From Tenacibaculum sp. SG-28 (lineage in GTDB: Bacteria; Bacteroidota; Bacteroidia; Flavobacteriales; Flavobacteriaceae), in the NCBI RefSeq assembly GCF_002954385.1, contig NZ_MQVY01000003.1, forward strand, positions 252,565 through 316,564: DNA of 64,000 nt, read 5' to 3'. The notes beneath the pieces are model-generated. The model did no database searches and was not told where the DNA came from. It was given only the letters and a program-made list of their open reading frames with translations. Of this stretch, positions 1 through 8,112 are shown piece after piece; the first letter of the stretch is position 1; each line of letters opens with the position of its first letter. The translations under genes were made by a program, and so were the position numbers.

Positions 1-2
1 AA

Positions 3-56
3 GAAACTGTCGCAAAAACCAAAAATTTCTTCCAACGATTGTTTGGAAAAAAGTAA
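3..56 (+). CDS. C-terminal end of an unidentified protein (partial)
   Basis: An open frame enters from the left edge and ends at TAA 54-56. The visible tail reads ETVAKTKNFFQRLFGKK, a basic, aromatic C-terminus. A strong hairpin terminator follows four bases later, which supports this being a genuine gene end. The protein cannot be identified from 17 residues. Confidence 0.45.
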   Translation, partial: ETVAKTKNFFQRLFGKK

Positions 57-59
57 ACT

Positions 60-88
60 AAAATGGAGCTAATACAGCTCCATTTTTA
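60..88 (+). terminator. Bidirectional hairpin terminator
   Basis: The stem ATGGAGCT / AGCTCCAT with a five-base loop is flanked by A and T runs, so it can work on both strands. It lies between the gene ending at 56 and the leftward gene ending at 119. Confidence 0.75.
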
Positions 89-118
89 GTTTTTACTACT
101 GCTCGGTAAGAGCATAAA

Positions 119-1273
119 TTAGGATACCTTTTCCAAGGCTTGTGTTAAATCGGCAAGTAAATCCTCTATATCTTCTACTCCAACACTCAAACGAATTAAC
201 GAATCTGTAATTCCTATTTTTAATCGTTCTGGTTCCGGTATAGATGCATGGGTCATGGTATTAGGATGATTCACCAAACTTTCCACACCACCAAGCGATT
301 CTGCAAGAGTAAATACCTTTGTATTTTCCAGAAAAGTAAATGCTGCTCGCTGGCTTTCGTCTTTTAAGCGGAAAGAAACCATACCTCCGAAATGATCCAT
401 TTGTTTTTTTGCTACCTCATGATTCTCATGATTTGCCAATCCAGGGTAATACACTTCTCCTACTTTGGGGTGACCTACTAAAAAGTTTGCTACAGCATTT
501 CCATTTTCACTGTGACGTTGCATTCTTAAATGAAGTGTTTTCACTCCCCTTAATGCTAAAAAAGAATCCATTGGACCTGCAATAGCACCTCCTGCAAACT
601 GAATAAAATGTAAATTTTCGCCTAATTTTTTATCTTTTACCATTAAGGCCCCCATTACCAAATCAGAGTGTCCTCCTAAATACTTGGTAGCAGAATGCAT
701 TACAATATCGGCGCCTAAATCTAGAGGACGTTGGATATATGGTGTAGAAAAAGTATTGTCTACCGCCACTAAAATATCCGTGTTATATGCTTTAACCGTT
801 TTGGTTATAGCTGCAATATCTGCAATCTTCATTAAAGGGTTGGTTGGTGTTTCCATCCAAATAAGCCTTGTCTTTTCAGTGAGTGCTTCGGTTACCGTAT
901 CTGTATTGGTCATGTCTACAAACGTAAATTGCAATCCGTATTTTTGAAACAAACGTGTAAACATTCGATACGTTCCTCCGTACAAATCATCTCCAGCGAT
1001 AATTTCATCACCAGGGTTTAGCAATCGCAAAACGCAATCAATAGCAGAGAGCCCTGAAGAAAAAGCAAAACCATGCGTTCCGTTTTCTATTGCAGCAAAT
1101 GCATTTTCTAAAGCTGTTCTTGTTGGGTTTTGTGCACGTGAATATTCATATCCTTTGTGCTTTCCCGGACTAGATTGTGCATAAGTAGAGGTTTGAAATA
1201 TTGGAGGCATTACAGAACCTGTTGCGGCTTCATGAGACTGACCTCCATGTATTGTTTTTGTATTAAATTTCAT
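119..1273 (-). CDS. Cystathionine gamma-synthase / gamma-lyase family PLP enzyme
   Basis: This 384-residue protein is a member of the Cys/Met-metabolism PLP-dependent family, acting in the cytoplasm in transsulfuration. Visible features are the substrate/PLP phosphate motif EYSRAQNPTR near residues 43-52, Asp172 in VDNTF (expected to contact the PLP ring nitrogen) and the Schiff-base lysine Lys197 in SATKYLGGHSD. Length and motifs are full. The family splits poorly by sequence: it could be cystathionine gamma-synthase, cystathionine gamma-lyase or methionine gamma-lyase, and I cannot settle which. It has its own TAnnTTTG box at 1295-1302, just after the stop of the upstream dinB-like gene, so it can be transcribed independently of that gene. 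Confidence 0.88.
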   Translation of the reverse strand: MKFNTKTIHGGQSHEAATGSVMPPIFQTSTYAQSSPGKHKGYEYSRAQNPTRTALENAFAAIENGTHGFAFSSGLSAIDCVLRLLNPGDEIIAGDDLYGGTYRMFTRLFQKYGLQFTFVDMTNTDTVTEALTEKTRLIWMETPTNPLMKIADIAAITKTVKAYNTDILVAVDNTFSTPYIQRPLDLGADIVMHSATKYLGGHSDLVMGALMVKDKKLGENLHFIQFAGGAIAGPMDSFLALRGVKTLHLRMQRHSENGNAVANFLVGHPKVGEVYYPGLANHENHEVAKKQMDHFGGMVSFRLKDESQRAAFTFLENTKVFTLAESLGGVESLVNHPNTMTHASIPEPERLKIGITDSLIRLSVGVEDIEDLLADLTQALEKVS

Positions 1274-1294
1274 TCTAAAAGCTTTTATCTTTTA

Positions 1295-1328
1295 CAAAAT
1301 TACGAAAGATTATACTAACTTTTTCAAA
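1295..1328 (-). promoter_or_regulatory. Promoter of the cystathionine gamma-synthase gene
   Basis: On the minus strand TAATTTTG (1295-1302) matches the Bacteroidota -7 element TAnnTTTG. A TTTG at 1325-1328 could be the -33 element, with a 22-base spacer that is slightly longer than the usual 19-21. The predicted start site is about 15-20 bases before the ATG. Confidence 0.5.
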
Positions 1329-1765
1329 GCCATTATAACTCCTAAATGAATCCCCTCGTGGAGATTATTGAATGCTACTGCTTTTTCAAAAGAACTCAAA
1401 ACATATCCTGTACTCGTTGGATATTCTGTGTAGTTTTGAAATAATCCCGCAGCATAATCTTCTTTTAAAGTACCTGGTAACCCTATTAGAAGTTCTTTAA
1501 CTTCTAAAAATTCCTCCTCAGTAAAAGATTTTTCGGGTTTCGTTCCTTTGCGATAATTTTCTATTAAATCCTCTGGAATAAGGCATGGTAACCCACTTAG
1601 TTTATAGTGAAGTAACTGTTGTGTCACCACTAAATGAGCAACATTCCAAGCTATATTATTAGTAAAGCCTTCTGGTATTGTGTGAATTTGTTCCAATGTC
1701 AAATCGTTTATAAGCTCTAGGATTAACTGTCTAGATTTTTGCAATACCTCTAGTTGTATATTCAT
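1310..1765 (-). CDS. DinB-like (DinB_2) protein
   Basis: A 151-residue cytoplasmic protein of the DinB/YfiT-like four-helix metal-binding fold. The histidine in NIAWNVAHLVVTQ and the C-terminal NLHEGIHLGVIMAL histidines fit the usual three-histidine metal site. These proteins are often thiol-dependent transferases or of unknown function, and there is no sign of which applies here. It is divergent from the ArsC-like gene, and its promoter overlaps that gene's start codon. Confidence 0.8.
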   Translation of the reverse strand: MNIQLEVLQKSRQLILELINDLTLEQIHTIPEGFTNNIAWNVAHLVVTQQLLHYKLSGLPCLIPEDLIENYRKGTKPEKSFTEEEFLEVKELLIGLPGTLKEDYAAGLFQNYTEYPTSTGYVLSSFEKAVAFNNLHEGIHLGVIMALKKLV

Positions 1766-1784
1766 ATTTCTCTTTAATTTAGCT

Positions 1785-1813
1785 CAAATATATTATTAAA
1801 GATTTAGATACAA
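1785..1813 (-). promoter_or_regulatory. Promoter of the DinB-like gene
   Basis: TATATTTG (1785-1792) is an exact TAnnTTTG box, and TTG at 1811-1813 lies 18 bases upstream, close to the Bacteroidota consensus. The -33 element overlaps the ATG of the divergent arsC-like gene, so the two genes could interfere with each other. Confidence 0.6.
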
Positions 1814-2166
1814 TGAAGAAAGTATATTTTTTACAAACTTGTGATACGTGTAGAAAAATTTTAAAAGAAATCGATACCGAAAATTTCGAAAAAATAGAAA
1901 TCAAAACAAATCCTATCACTGTAAACCAATTGGAGGAAATGTATTCCCTAGCTGGTAGCTATGAAGCTCTATTCAACAAGAGAGCCAAACTTTACCGCGA
2001 ACTAGATCTGAAAAATAAAGAATTAACAGAATTAGACTACAAAAAGTATATTTTACAAGAATACACGTTCTTAAAACGCCCTGTATTTATGGTTGATAAT
2101 GCGATTTTTATTGGAAATAGTAAAAAGACTATAGACGATATAAAAGAAAAAACCCTTAGGCAGTAG
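1813..2166 (+). CDS. ArsC/Spx-family thioredoxin-fold protein
   Basis: This 117-residue protein has the N-terminal redox motif CDTC (LQTCDTCRKIL, residues 10-13) and the overall length of the ArsC/Spx/YffB family. Members include glutaredoxin-linked arsenate reductases and transcription factors such as Spx. No arsenic-resistance genes are nearby, so arsenate reduction cannot be claimed. The final codons lie inside a hairpin that also acts as a terminator, so the stop codon sits in the loop. Confidence 0.8.
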   Translation: MKKVYFLQTCDTCRKILKEIDTENFEKIEIKTNPITVNQLEEMYSLAGSYEALFNKRAKLYRELDLKNKELTELDYKKYILQEYTFLKRPVFMVDNAIFIGNSKKTIDDIKEKTLRQ

Positions 2167-2180
2167 CCTGAGGGTTTTCT
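2147..2180 (+). terminator. Bidirectional terminator overlapping the arsC-like stop codon
   Basis: The stem AACCCTTAGG / CCTGAGGGTT has one G-T wobble and a six-base loop containing the TAG stop codon. A and T runs on both sides let it serve the rightward arsC-like gene and the leftward tRNA genes. Confidence 0.75.
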
Positions 2181-2181
2181 G

Positions 2182-2252
2182 TTGGCCCACTAGGACTCGA
2201 ACCTAGAATAACGGCACCAAAAACCGGTGTGTTACCATTACACCATGGGCCA
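2182..2252 (-). tRNA. tRNA-Gln (anticodon TTG), copy 1
   Basis: On the minus strand a full cloverleaf can be drawn: acceptor TGGCCCA / TGGGCCA, D stem GTGT/ACAC, anticodon loop TTTTGGT with anticodon TTG, and T loop TTCGAGT. The base pair next to the variable side of the anticodon stem is mismatched (C-T), as in the neighbouring copy (C-A). CCA is not encoded. Confidence 0.93.
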
Positions 2253-2343
2253 AAATGCGTAATTATGCAAATATAAAACTTTATAATTTCGCATACAAAA
2301 ACATTTAAAATAAAAAAAATCCTTACATATAGTAAGGATTTTG

Positions 2344-2414
2344 TTGGCCTACAAGGACTCGAACCTTGAATATCGGTACCAAAAACCGGTGTGTTACCAT
2401 TACACCATAGGCCA
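2344..2414 (-). tRNA. tRNA-Gln (anticodon TTG), copy 2
   Basis: This is a near-identical cloverleaf to the copy at 2182-2252: acceptor TGGCCTA / TAGGCCA, anticodon loop TTTTGGT, T stem CAAGG/CCTTG. It lies first in the leftward transcript, about 90 bases before the other copy. The acceptor and T stems differ between copies in a compensatory way, which is evidence that both are functional. Confidence 0.93.
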
Positions 2415-2583
2415 ATTGCTTTTTGCGAGTGCAAATATAGAGGATAAAATTATTTTGACAAATGTTTTTTGTGTTTTTTTTCTTTTAACATAACTTTATT
2501 CCGTAAAACAATTCAAAAATTTATTTTTGTTAGGTTAAAAAACGCTAGTAATTAGTAAATTCGCAACAACTTATAAAAATTTC

Positions 2584-5500
2584 ATGAATAACATTAACTA
2601 TAAAAAATGGAATACTATTTTAGGATGGTTTTCTTTTGTCGTAGCTTTAATTACGTATACGCTAACCCTAGAACCTACAGTAAGTTCTTGGGATTGTGGT
2701 GAATATATATCTACAGCGGTAAATTTAGAAGTAGGTCATCCTCCCGGAGCACCCTTATTTCAAATGCTGGGAGCGTTTTTTGCGATGTTTAGCAATGATC
2801 CAAGTAATTTAGCTTACATGGTAAATTTCATGTCTGGCCTTGCTAGTGCTTTTACTATTTTATTTTTATTCTGGACCATTACCAACTTAGCAAAGAAAAT
2901 GTTGGTTACCGATCAAAAACTCAGTGACAACCAAACCATCACAATCTTGGGAAGTGGTCTTGTTGGCGCCTTAGCATATACATTTTCAGACAGTTTTTGG
3001 TTTAGTGCTGTGGAGGGCGAAGTTTACGCCATGTCTTCATTTCTAATGGCTATCCTTTTTTGGCTAGGACTTAAATGGGAGGCAGAACTTTCTTCACCGA
3101 GAGGAAATAAATGGTTGGTCATCATTAGTTTTGTAGTTGGGCTATCGTTTGGAGTACATATTTTATCCCTCCTGGTGATTCCATCTATCGTAATGGTATA
3201 TTTCTTTAAAACGTATAAGAATATCACCCTAAAGACTACCGCTATCGCTACACTAGTTTCTATTTTAGTGTTAACTTTTGTATTTAAGTTTTTATTCCCT
3301 TTTACCTTAAAGTTTTTTAGTGTCTCTGAACTATTTTTCATCAATCAAATTGGATTACCCTACAACTCAGGAACCATTATAGCCGGTATTATTTTAATTG
3401 GACTTTTTTATTTTGGATTGCGCTACACTCGCACAAAAAACCTAGTTACTGCCAATACACTGGTACTTTCTGTTTTGTTCATCATGATAGGATTTTCCTC
3501 TTGGTTAATGTTGCCTATTCGAGCCAATGCCGATACTATTATAAATGAAAATAATCCATCTAGTGCCCGCGAACTATTAGCGTATTACAACCGAGAGCAG
3601 TACGGCGATGCAAATGTCTTTTACGATAAGTATTATTCGTTTATATACAACAGAGAACAAGATACCGAAACGCCCTACAAAGACGATAAGCCAAAATACG
3701 AGAAAAAGGACGGTAAATACGTCATCGTGAACCGCTACAAAAATGTTCTCCCAAACTACGCTAGTAAACACAAAGGATTTATTCCGAGAATGGTAGATCC
3801 AGGATCGCAAGAAAATTATAAAAAAATCGCAGGAATACCTGCACGAAGCCAACGAAGACCTACCTTTTTTGAGAATATTAAATTTATGCTAGACTATCAA
3901 TTTGGGTATATGTACGGTCGCTATTTCATGTGGAATTTTGTGGGTCGTCAAAACGATATTCAAGGACATTTAGACATTGAAAACGGTAATTGGTTAAGCG
4001 GTATTACTTTTATTGATGAAATGCGTTTGGGTCCACAGAAAAATTTACCAGACCACGTAAAGCACAATAAAGGCCGAAACACCTACTTCTTTTTTCCGTT
4101 ACTTTTAGGGATTTTAGGGTTAGTTTTCCAATGGAATAGAGACAAGAAAAACCTCTACACGTTATTTTTATTCTTTGCCTTTACAGGTTTCGCAATTATA
4201 TTTTATACCAACCCAAAACCATTTGAACCAAGAGAACGAGATTATGCCGTTGTTGGCTCTTTTTACGTTTTTGCTATTTGGATAGGTTTTGGTGTGCTTT
4301 CACTTTACGAATACTTTAAGAAATACACTAGTAAAAAAGCAGTTGCTATTGCGGTGTCAGCAGTATCACTTGTTACGGTTCCTTTACTAATGGGATTCCA
4401 AAATTGGGATGATCATGATCGAGGAGATAGATATTTAGCGCAATTAAACGCACAAACCTATCTAGAAAGTTGCGACCCAAATGCCATAATTTTTACCATT
4501 GGAGATAACGACACATTCCCCTTGTGGTATATGCAACAAGTAGAGGGTGTACGACGAGACATCAAGATTGTAAATACCAGTTTATTTCAAACCGATTGGT
4601 ATATTGATCAAATGAAAAAGAAAACCTATGAAGCAGACCCAATACCCTCTAAATTAACACATGACCAATACAAGTACGGTACGCTAGACGTAGCATATTA
4701 CTACCCAATTCCACCATTAAAAGACTCCATTCTTGATATAAAGGATTTTATGCGATGGATTGCAAGTGACAACGATGCTACCTATTTAGATACAGGTGAT
4801 GGTGCTAAGGAAAAATTTTATCCATCCAATAAAATTCGAATTCCAGTAAACAAAAAGAATGCAATTGCATCAGGAATTGTAGCTCCCAAAGATGCAGATA
4901 AAATGGTAGACTATATCGATATTACCATAGACGGACAAGGAATTGCCAAAAATCGTATTCTGATGTTAGATATCCTTAATAATTTTGACTGGAAACGCCC
5001 CATATACTTTACAGGTGGTGCCAATGCCGACGAGGAATACATATGGCTAAAAGATTACTTACAATTGGATGGCATGTCTTATAAACTCGTTCCTATTAAA
5101 ACCTCTAACAAAGGAAAGTCTATTTTTGATATGGGAAGAATAGATCCTGAAAAAATGTATGCAAACATTAAAAAATTAGATTGGAAAACTATCAATAACG
5201 GAAAAATATATCTAGATGCGCAAAGCAAACAAAATGCAATTTCATTGCGTAACAATCTTATGCGTTTATCGGAAAAGTTTTTAGAACAAAACGATTCTGT
5301 TACCGCCAAAGATGTTCTAGATTTATCGCTATACAAAATGCCAATAGAAGATTTCGGACACTTTAGTTTATCGTTGGAATATCCAGAAATGTACTATAAA
5401 ATAGGCGACGTAAATAAAGCAAGAGAAACGACTAAAACGCTAGTTAAAATAATACAACAAAACTTGGCATATTACAGCCAATTTAATGCCGTTGATATAA

Positions 5501-5697
5501 GTTTAATAGAGGATAATATCGACACGAACTTATATATGTACGAAAATATTATTCGTCAAATTCTTCAATACGATACAGAGGTAGCCTACGGTCAAGAGGC
5601 TTATCGAGACTTCATGAAGTACATGCAAATTTCAGGATATGAAATTCCTGAAGAGGAAATTATTTCAGACGAAGAAATGGATTCCATCAAACCGTAA
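2584..5697 (+). CDS. DUF2723 family large membrane protein (TMEM260-like)
   Basis: A 1037-residue protein with about a dozen hydrophobic segments in the first 570 residues, followed by a soluble, probably periplasmic region. The N-terminal motif SSWDCGEYISTAVNLEVGHP is the DUF2723 signature. The loop with acidic residues resembles the first catalytic loop of GT-C glycosyltransferases, and the eukaryotic relative TMEM260 is a protein O-mannosyltransferase. Bacteroidota carry out periplasmic protein O-glycosylation, so a role as a glycosyltransferase is a reasonable inference but is not shown here. The deacetylase gene follows after a five-base gap, so the two may be co-transcribed. Confidence 0.8.
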   Translation: MNNINYKKWNTILGWFSFVVALITYTLTLEPTVSSWDCGEYISTAVNLEVGHPPGAPLFQMLGAFFAMFSNDPSNLAYMVNFMSGLASAFTILFLFWTITNLAKKMLVTDQKLSDNQTITILGSGLVGALAYTFSDSFWFSAVEGEVYAMSSFLMAILFWLGLKWEAELSSPRGNKWLVIISFVVGLSFGVHILSLLVIPSIVMVYFFKTYKNITLKTTAIATLVSILVLTFVFKFLFPFTLKFFSVSELFFINQIGLPYNSGTIIAGIILIGLFYFGLRYTRTKNLVTANTLVLSVLFIMIGFSSWLMLPIRANADTIINENNPSSARELLAYYNREQYGDANVFYDKYYSFIYNREQDTETPYKDDKPKYEKKDGKYVIVNRYKNVLPNYASKHKGFIPRMVDPGSQENYKKIAGIPARSQRRPTFFENIKFMLDYQFGYMYGRYFMWNFVGRQNDIQGHLDIENGNWLSGITFIDEMRLGPQKNLPDHVKHNKGRNTYFFFPLLLGILGLVFQWNRDKKNLYTLFLFFAFTGFAIIFYTNPKPFEPRERDYAVVGSFYVFAIWIGFGVLSLYEYFKKYTSKKAVAIAVSAVSLVTVPLLMGFQNWDDHDRGDRYLAQLNAQTYLESCDPNAIIFTIGDNDTFPLWYMQQVEGVRRDIKIVNTSLFQTDWYIDQMKKKTYEADPIPSKLTHDQYKYGTLDVAYYYPIPPLKDSILDIKDFMRWIASDNDATYLDTGDGAKEKFYPSNKIRIPVNKKNAIASGIVAPKDADKMVDYIDITIDGQGIAKNRILMLDILNNFDWKRPIYFTGGANADEEYIWLKDYLQLDGMSYKLVPIKTSNKGKSIFDMGRIDPEKMYANIKKLDWKTINNGKIYLDAQSKQNAISLRNNLMRLSEKFLEQNDSVTAKDVLDLSLYKMPIEDFGHFSLSLEYPEMYYKIGDVNKARETTKTLVKIIQQNLAYYSQFNAVDISLIEDNIDTNLYMYENIIRQILQYDTEVAYGQEAYRDFMKYMQISGYEIPEEEIISDEEMDSIKP

Positions 5698-5702
5698 TAA
5701 GC

Positions 5703-6375
5703 ATGCGCTTATACCCTATTAAAACTCCATATATAGTAAAGAAATTATACCCAAACTACATATGGAGTTTTACTACCAACACAAAAGAAATTTACCTAAC
5801 TTTTGATGACGGCCCCATTCCGGAAGTCACTGAATTTGTTTTGACCGAATTAAAGAAGTACGATGCAAAAGCCACCTTTTTTTGTATTGGAGAAAACATT
5901 CAAAAACACCCAGATATTTTGCAAAATCGTAAGTGAAAAGCATCATATAGGGAACCATACTTTTAACCACCTGCATGCACAAAAAGTAAGTAAAGCCACC
6001 TATATTGCCAATGTCTACAAGGCAGAAAAAACAATACATGACCATTGTAAACAAGTAACAAATACGGAGAAACTATTTAGACCTCCCTATGGAATTATCA
6101 AAACATCCTACGCCAAGGAGCTACGAGAAAAAGGATATACAATTGTGATGTGGGATGTGATATCGGGCGACTTCGACCCTAGAGTTTCTCCAGAAAAATG
6201 TCTTCGAAACGTACAACAAAATACAAGAAAAGGAAGTGTGGTAGTTTTTCATGATAGCATTAAAGCTAAACAAAACTTATACCATACGCTACCTAAAGTT
6301 CTAGAAGCATACAAACGAGAAGGATATAGTTTTGAAGGACTAGGCGCTAGAAATACTGCTGCACTAAACCAATAA
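5703..6375 (+). CDS. Polysaccharide deacetylase, NodB-type (frameshifted)
   Basis: The reading frame is split near 5917-5920. The first part holds LTFDDGPIPE (motif 1, catalytic and metal Asp). The second part, in the next frame, holds IGNHTFNH (metal histidines), FRPPYGI (motif 3), MWDVISGDFDP and VVFHDS. Dropping one T from the TTTT run restores a 223-residue protein of normal family length. The product would remove acetyl groups from a cell-envelope polysaccharide or peptidoglycan. No signal peptide is obvious. The last 29 bases overlap the convergent thioredoxin-like gene. The single-base change is more likely a sequence error than real decay, because both halves keep every motif. Confidence 0.8.
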
Positions 6376-6640
6376 GTGTATTGGCATCTTGTTCTCCAGT
6401 TTGGCGCCATTTCATTTCTCCATTCTTGTAAATCATGAAAGTAGGATTTCCCTTTACACGAAGGGCATCGGCTAGAATTTCATTTTTTCTAATATCGATC
6501 TTGATTACTTTAGCCCGGTCTCCAAGAGCGGCAGCAACGTCCCTAAGAGTATCTAAACTTGGTTCAGATTCACTCCAATCGGCATAAAAATCAATTAGCA
6601 CTGGTTTATCGACACCTATAATTTCACCAAATTTTGTCAT
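6347..6640 (-). CDS. Thioredoxin-fold protein without cysteines
   Basis: A 97-residue protein with the thioredoxin layout: LIDFYADW, then a helix, VIKIDIRKN, and the cis-proline segment GNPTFMIYKNGE. The position of the active site WCxxC reads WSESEPS, and there is no cysteine anywhere in the protein. It therefore cannot act as a dithiol oxidoreductase and may be a binding or chaperone-like module. My recollection is that cysteine-poor relatives occur in other Flavobacteriaceae, so this may be lineage-typical. It is convergent with, and overlaps, the deacetylase gene. Confidence 0.75.
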   Translation of the reverse strand: MTKFGEIIGVDKPVLIDFYADWSESEPSLDTLRDVAAALGDRAKVIKIDIRKNEILADALRVKGNPTFMIYKNGEMKWRQTGEQDANTLIGLVQQYF

Positions 6641-6721
6641 AAAAATTGATTTTAGATAAATCTCTCAAAAATACTAATTTTTTGTTAGCTAGGCATTATC
6701 TAATCTTTAAAATACTACTAA

Positions 6722-7942
6722 TCAGGCTTTTTTTAATTCAATAACGGTAATTTCAGGCCATATACCCACTCTTCCCGGAAAAGCGTGGTACCCGAAACCC
6801 CTATTTACATTGATGTACCTACCAAACTCTTGATATAATCCCGCCCATTGCTTGTATACATATTGTGACGGACTCCATCGAAAGAACCCAGGTATCTCAA
6901 TGCCAAATTGCAATCCATGGGTATGGCCACTCAATGTTAACTGATAGTTAAAATCGTCGGTTTTTACTTTGTATTCCCAATGACTTGGATCATGGGAAAG
7001 TAAAATTTTAAAATCATCCTTTTGAACTCCTAAAGCGGCTTTTTCTAAATCTCCAGCCTGATTGAAACCTTTTCCCCAATTTTCAACGCCTACAAGTGCA
7101 ATTTTTTGTCCGTCTTTTTCTATGTATCGGTGTTCATTTAGTAATAGATCAAAACCAATTTTAGGATGAATTCCTTTGATCGCATTAAAATTCTTTACTT
7201 TCTCTGCTTCATTTTTCCAGTTGGAATAATCGCCATAATCGTGGTTTCCTAGAATCGAAAACTTACCCATTGGGGCCTTCAATTTCTCAAATACAGGAAT
7301 CCAATCATCCATTTCACGGGCAAAGTTATTTACAATGTCTCCAGTAAATAAGATGACATCCGATTCTTGTTGGTTTATTAAATCTACTCCGTAAGCTATC
7401 TTTTCTCTGTTGTCAAAACTCCCCGAATGAATATCTGTTATTTGTGTAATAGTGAAGCCATCAAAGGCATCCGGAAGATCTTTAAAAGCTAATTGGTACT
7501 TAACAACTTTATAATTGTACTTTCCTTTGATCACTCCGTATAAAATACTCATAAATGGCAAGGCAGCTATTCCTAAGGCTATTTTTGAGACAAATGCTCT
7601 TCTGCTATCGAGATCCTTAATTCCGGAGGAAGAGAAAAAAGTGATTCCTTTTTTCACAAACCGAAACAGGTCTTCTCCAAACATAAATAAAACGAGAATT
7701 AGCTTTGGTAAGAGTACTAAAAGTAAAATTCCGAAAGCCCATTGCGACCTTGGTGTTTGCCCGTTATTACGATCGTAGGTAGCAATTATGTAAAAGAAAT
7801 ACACATAAACAAAGAGACCACCTAAAATCCAACTGTAGCGAATTATTTTATTTTTAGTTAAAGTTTTTATACTTTGAAACGCATACACTTCAATAAAAAG
7901 TAATAGTGCTCCTGTTATAATTAGGGTTAGCCAACGGGACAT
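6722..7942 (-). CDS. Membrane-anchored metallophosphoesterase (YkuE-like)
   Basis: The longest open frame starts at 7999, but a TAnnTTTG box at 7962-7969 lies inside that extension, so the ATG at 7942 (MSRWLTLIITGALLL) is preferred, giving about 406 residues. Four to five hydrophobic segments occupy the first 150 residues. The calcineurin-like metal motifs follow in order: TDIHSGSFD, TGDIVNN, LGNHDYGDY, LSHDPSHW and SGHTHGLQFG. It probably hydrolyses a phosphoester at the membrane, with YkuE/YaeI-type phosphodiesterases as relatives. The substrate is unknown. Confidence 0.85.
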   Translation of the reverse strand: MSRWLTLIITGALLLFIEVYAFQSIKTLTKNKIIRYSWILGGLFVYVYFFYIIATYDRNNGQTPRSQWAFGILLLVLLPKLILVLFMFGEDLFRFVKKGITFFSSSGIKDLDSRRAFVSKIALGIAALPFMSILYGVIKGKYNYKVVKYQLAFKDLPDAFDGFTITQITDIHSGSFDNREKIAYGVDLINQQESDVILFTGDIVNNFAREMDDWIPVFEKLKAPMGKFSILGNHDYGDYSNWKNEAEKVKNFNAIKGIHPKIGFDLLLNEHRYIEKDGQKIALVGVENWGKGFNQAGDLEKAALGVQKDDFKILLSHDPSHWEYKVKTDDFNYQLTLSGHTHGLQFGIEIPGFFRWSPSQYVYKQWAGLYQEFGRYINVNRGFGYHAFPGRVGIWPEITVIELKKA

Positions 7943-7961
7943 ATACATCAGTTTAAGCCTA

Positions 7962-7969
7962 CAAAGATA
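7962..7969 (-). promoter_or_regulatory. -7 promoter element of the metallophosphoesterase gene
   Basis: TATCTTTG on the minus strand is an exact TAnnTTTG box. The predicted transcript starts around 7957, about 15 bases before the ATG at 7942 and downstream of the alternative start at 7999. No clear -33 element is visible. Confidence 0.45.
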
Positions 7970-8112
7970 ACGGTAATTATAAAAATCATTTTTTAACATC
8001 TTGTTAAAGTTTCGTAGTTTTACCCTTTAGGAGTATCACAACCTGTACTATTAGAAAACCTCTAAGAAGATGCTAGGATACAAGCTACTCTCGAACATCT
8101 TTACATACGATT

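Noticed and set aside
1813..2166. Arsenate reductase in an arsenic-resistance locus
   Set aside because: There is no arsR, arsB or acr3 nearby; the family also covers Spx-like regulators, so only a family-level name is justified.
2156..2434. A 92-residue minus-strand ORF across the tRNA genes
   Set aside because: It is made of the two tRNA-Gln genes and their spacer; the repeated peptide phrase in it is the translated tRNA sequence.
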